This document shows, in pieces, positions 41,268 to 42,829 of a DNA stretch of 42,829 nt. Position 1 is the first letter of the stretch; each line of letters opens with the position of its first letter. The translations under genes were made by a program, and so were the position numbers. This stretch comes from Candidatus Cloacimonadota bacterium. GTDB lineage: Bacteria > Cloacimonadota > Cloacimonadia > Cloacimonadales > JAMOQM01. The notes beneath the pieces are model-generated. The model did not search any database. It was not told where the DNA came from and saw only the letters and a list, made by a program, of their open reading frames with translations. The stretch covers positions 1 to 42,829 of the forward strand of contig JAMOQM010000088.1 of assembly GCA_027064005.1 (NCBI GenBank), in the 5' to 3' direction.

Positions 41268-42355
41268 ATCTTATAAAAATTAGAAAAGATCTTCACAAAA
41301 TTCCTGAATTGGGATTTAAAGAATTTAAAACTCAAGCTTATATTATGAATATTTTGAAGCAATTTCCTTTAATTTTACACACTTTCGATTTCACGGGAAT
41401 CGTTGCTGAATATAAAAAAAATGACGGAGATTATTTGATTTTTAGAGCTGATATGGACGCTTTACCAATTACTGAAGAAACAGGATGCGGATTTGAATCT
41501 ATCCATAAAGGTAGAATGCACGCTTGCGGACACGATATTCATATGACAATTTTACTCGGATTAATCGAAAAAGTTCTAAAAATAAAACCTGATCAAAATA
41601 TATTATTTGTCTTTCAACCTGCCGAAGAAGGAGAAGGCGGAGCAGCAAAGATTATCGAGACCGGTATCTTTAATAATTATAAAATATCGGCAGCCTTTGC
41701 TTTACATGTTTATGGGAAATTACCGATTGGAACAATTTCCACAAAATCCGGAATATTTTTTGCCAATGCTTCAGAATTCAATATCCGGTTTGAAGGGAAA
41801 ACCGCCCACGTAGCATTTCCTGAAAACGGGAAAAATTCTTTTGCCGCTTCTATTGATTTTTATCACGAAATGAAGAAAAAACTGTCTCAAAGATTCGGTA
41901 ATAAATATATTTGCGAAATTGGAAAAATTTCAGCCGGTCAAGTTAGAAATGCAATTCCCGATAAAACTGTTTTTGAAGGGACAATGAGATCTTTTTCAAA
42001 TGAAAATCAAAACGAAATGAAAAATATTTTGCGTGAAATTGCTCAAGAAATTCAAGCCAAAACAGATGTCAAAATTATACCGGAATTCTTATCAGATTAC
42101 GTCTCAGTAGATAATAATGATGATTTATACCAAAAATTTGTTGCAAAAATAAAAGATTCAAAATATCAATTTTTAGAAGCAAACGCAGTTATGACCGGAG
42201 AAGATTTTGGCTTTTTTACAAAGAAATTTCCGGGATTACTTTTTTGGCTCGGTGCAGATAATGGTGATCATTATGATTTGCATTATTCAAAATTCCTGCC
42301 TGATGAGAAAGCAATTGAAGTTGGAATTGATGTTTTGTGGAAAATGATTGAATAA
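41264..42355 (+). CDS. M20-family amidohydrolase (N-acyl amino acid deacylase type)
   Basis: A 363-residue enzyme of the M20D/aminoacylase-like group. It begins MNLIKIRKDLHKIPELGFKE; the metal site includes Asp65 region RADMDALP, Cys88 and His90 in MHACGHD, Glu121-Glu122 in QPAEEGEGG, and His in the late AVMTGEDFGFF region. The dimerisation domain lies at about 175-285 (GKTAHVAFPENGKNSF). It should hydrolyse an N-acyl or amide bond on an amino acid, possibly N-acetyl-diaminopimelate or an indole-type conjugate; the exact substrate is not readable. No signal peptide, cytoplasmic. The start overlaps the upstream stop (ATGA), so it is the last gene of the lptD transcript. No hairpin terminator follows. 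Confidence 0.9.
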   Translation: MNLIKIRKDLHKIPELGFKEFKTQAYIMNILKQFPLILHTFDFTGIVAEYKKNDGDYLIFRADMDALPITEETGCGFESIHKGRMHACGHDIHMTILLGLIEKVLKIKPDQNILFVFQPAEEGEGGAAKIIETGIFNNYKISAAFALHVYGKLPIGTISTKSGIFFANASEFNIRFEGKTAHVAFPENGKNSFAASIDFYHEMKKKLSQRFGNKYICEIGKISAGQVRNAIPDKTVFEGTMRSFSNENQNEMKNILREIAQEIQAKTDVKIIPEFLSDYVSVDNNDDLYQKFVAKIKDSKYQFLEANAVMTGEDFGFFTKKFPGLLFWLGADNGDHYDLHYSKFLPDEKAIEVGIDVLWKMIE

Positions 42356-42362
42356 GAAAAGA

Positions 42363-42829
42363 CTTTTACCACAAATTACCACGAATTTTTTCGAATTACC
42401 ACGAATTTAAGAGAAGAGAAGAAAAGTAAAAAGTAAAAAGAAAAAAGTAAAATAAAGAAGTGCAACGACTTTGTAAGTCGTTAAAAACAAAATTAAAGAA
42501 CATCGGAATGTACGACCAGCGGGAGTTCTTCCGATTGTTCGACTTTGAAGGACAACCACAAATTACCACAAATTACCACGAATTTTTTCGAATTAACACG
42601 AATTTAAGAAAGAAGAAAAGAAAAGTAAAAAGTAAAAACTAAAAAGTAAAACAAATAAAGAAGTACAACGACTTTGTAAGTCGTTAAAAACAAAATTTAA
42701 GAACATCGGAATGTACGACCAGCGGGAGTTCTTCCGATTGTTCGACTTCAAAATTAAAATGAATAATGAACAATGAATAATTAGGTAGGAAAGAAGATAA
42801 TAAATGTAAAATGAAAAATAACCACAAAT
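42363..42829. repeat. Tandem ~200-bp non-coding repeat units with hairpins
   Basis: Two copies of about 190 bp (42366-42545 and 42563-42748, offset 197-203 bp), and the start of a third at 42820 (ACCACAAAT). Each has: ACCACGAATT-type boxes; a purine-rich run of GTAAAAA units; the stem ACGACTT-TGT-AAGTCGT; and ATCGGAATG...TTCTTCCGAT, which can pair as a larger stem around GACCAGCGGGAG. Copy differences are mostly in the A-rich run. A frame across it gives about 60 codons but is driven by the repeat and has no ribosome site. The region 42356-42829 holds no gene. Confidence 0.85.

Noticed and set aside
42460-42642. Open frame of 60 codons in the terminal repeats
   Set aside because: It is created by the tandem repeat (spurious NYHEFFRI-type translation), has no ribosome site and crosses two repeat units.

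Overview
The window is AT-rich (about 30% GC by eye), with Gram-negative outer-membrane functions (LptD, several lipoproteins, P-ring FlgI) and type IX secretion-type C-terminal sorting domains (YPNPFNP...GVYLYRL...KKAILLK). Together these point to the FCB superphylum. A flagellated member of Cloacimonadota or a neighbouring candidate phylum is my best inference; the sequence alone does not prove it.

Layout. (1) 1-135: the tail of a type IX-secreted protein, then about 570 bp of gene-free DNA that ends in a clear sigma-54 promoter. (2) 707-6433: a flagellar operon flgI-flgJ-flgN-flgK-csrA-flgL-fliW, closed by a terminator. It holds the hook-filament junction genes together with the CsrA/FliW regulatory pair, and CsrA-like GGA sites lie on the csrA leader and on the flgL ribosome binding site. 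(3) 6455-7489: ruvB, convergent. (4) 7796-17873: an exported-protein block with an FG-GAP/ASPIC calcium-repeat protein, two tandemly duplicated LVIVD-repeat lipoproteins and a 1,794-residue C25 (gingipain-like) type IX cargo protein with an unusual active-site region. A strong terminator ends it.

(5) 17929-27394: an accessory island. It begins with the broken-off C-terminus of a WYL-domain regulator and contains, all on the plus strand, an Hsp70-like ATPase, an alpha-helical/WD40 protein with nearly identical repeats, an OLD-like AAA ATPase, a DUF4276 (TOPRIM-like) protein, a Ycf46-like AAA+ ATPase, a DUF1257 (Ycf35-like) protein, a DUF2997 protein and a NrdG-like radical SAM enzyme. The last six genes overlap or are separated by 8 nt. 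Chaperone-like sensor, repeat-protein recogniser, ATPase/nuclease pair and a Ycf46/Ycf35/radical-SAM modification module in one unit is the best candidate for an undescribed system. A conflict (anti-phage) or protein quality-control/modification role is inference.

(6) 27462-36146: housekeeping and envelope genes: DEAD-box helicase, M23 lipoprotein, TSUP permease, THUMP methyltransferase, MATE exporter, then a ModA-like binding lipoprotein with a membrane PAS protein carrying a Cys4 tail. (7) 36462-38252: an archaeal-type ATPase with a nuclease-like C-terminus next to a decayed ORF. (8) 38295-42355: a translationally coupled group lptD - GmhB-like phosphatase - M20 amidohydrolase. (9) 42363-42829: tandem roughly 200-bp non-coding repeats with hairpins.

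No rRNA, tRNA, CRISPR array or intact transposase was recognised. All homology calls are from reading motifs; no database search was run.
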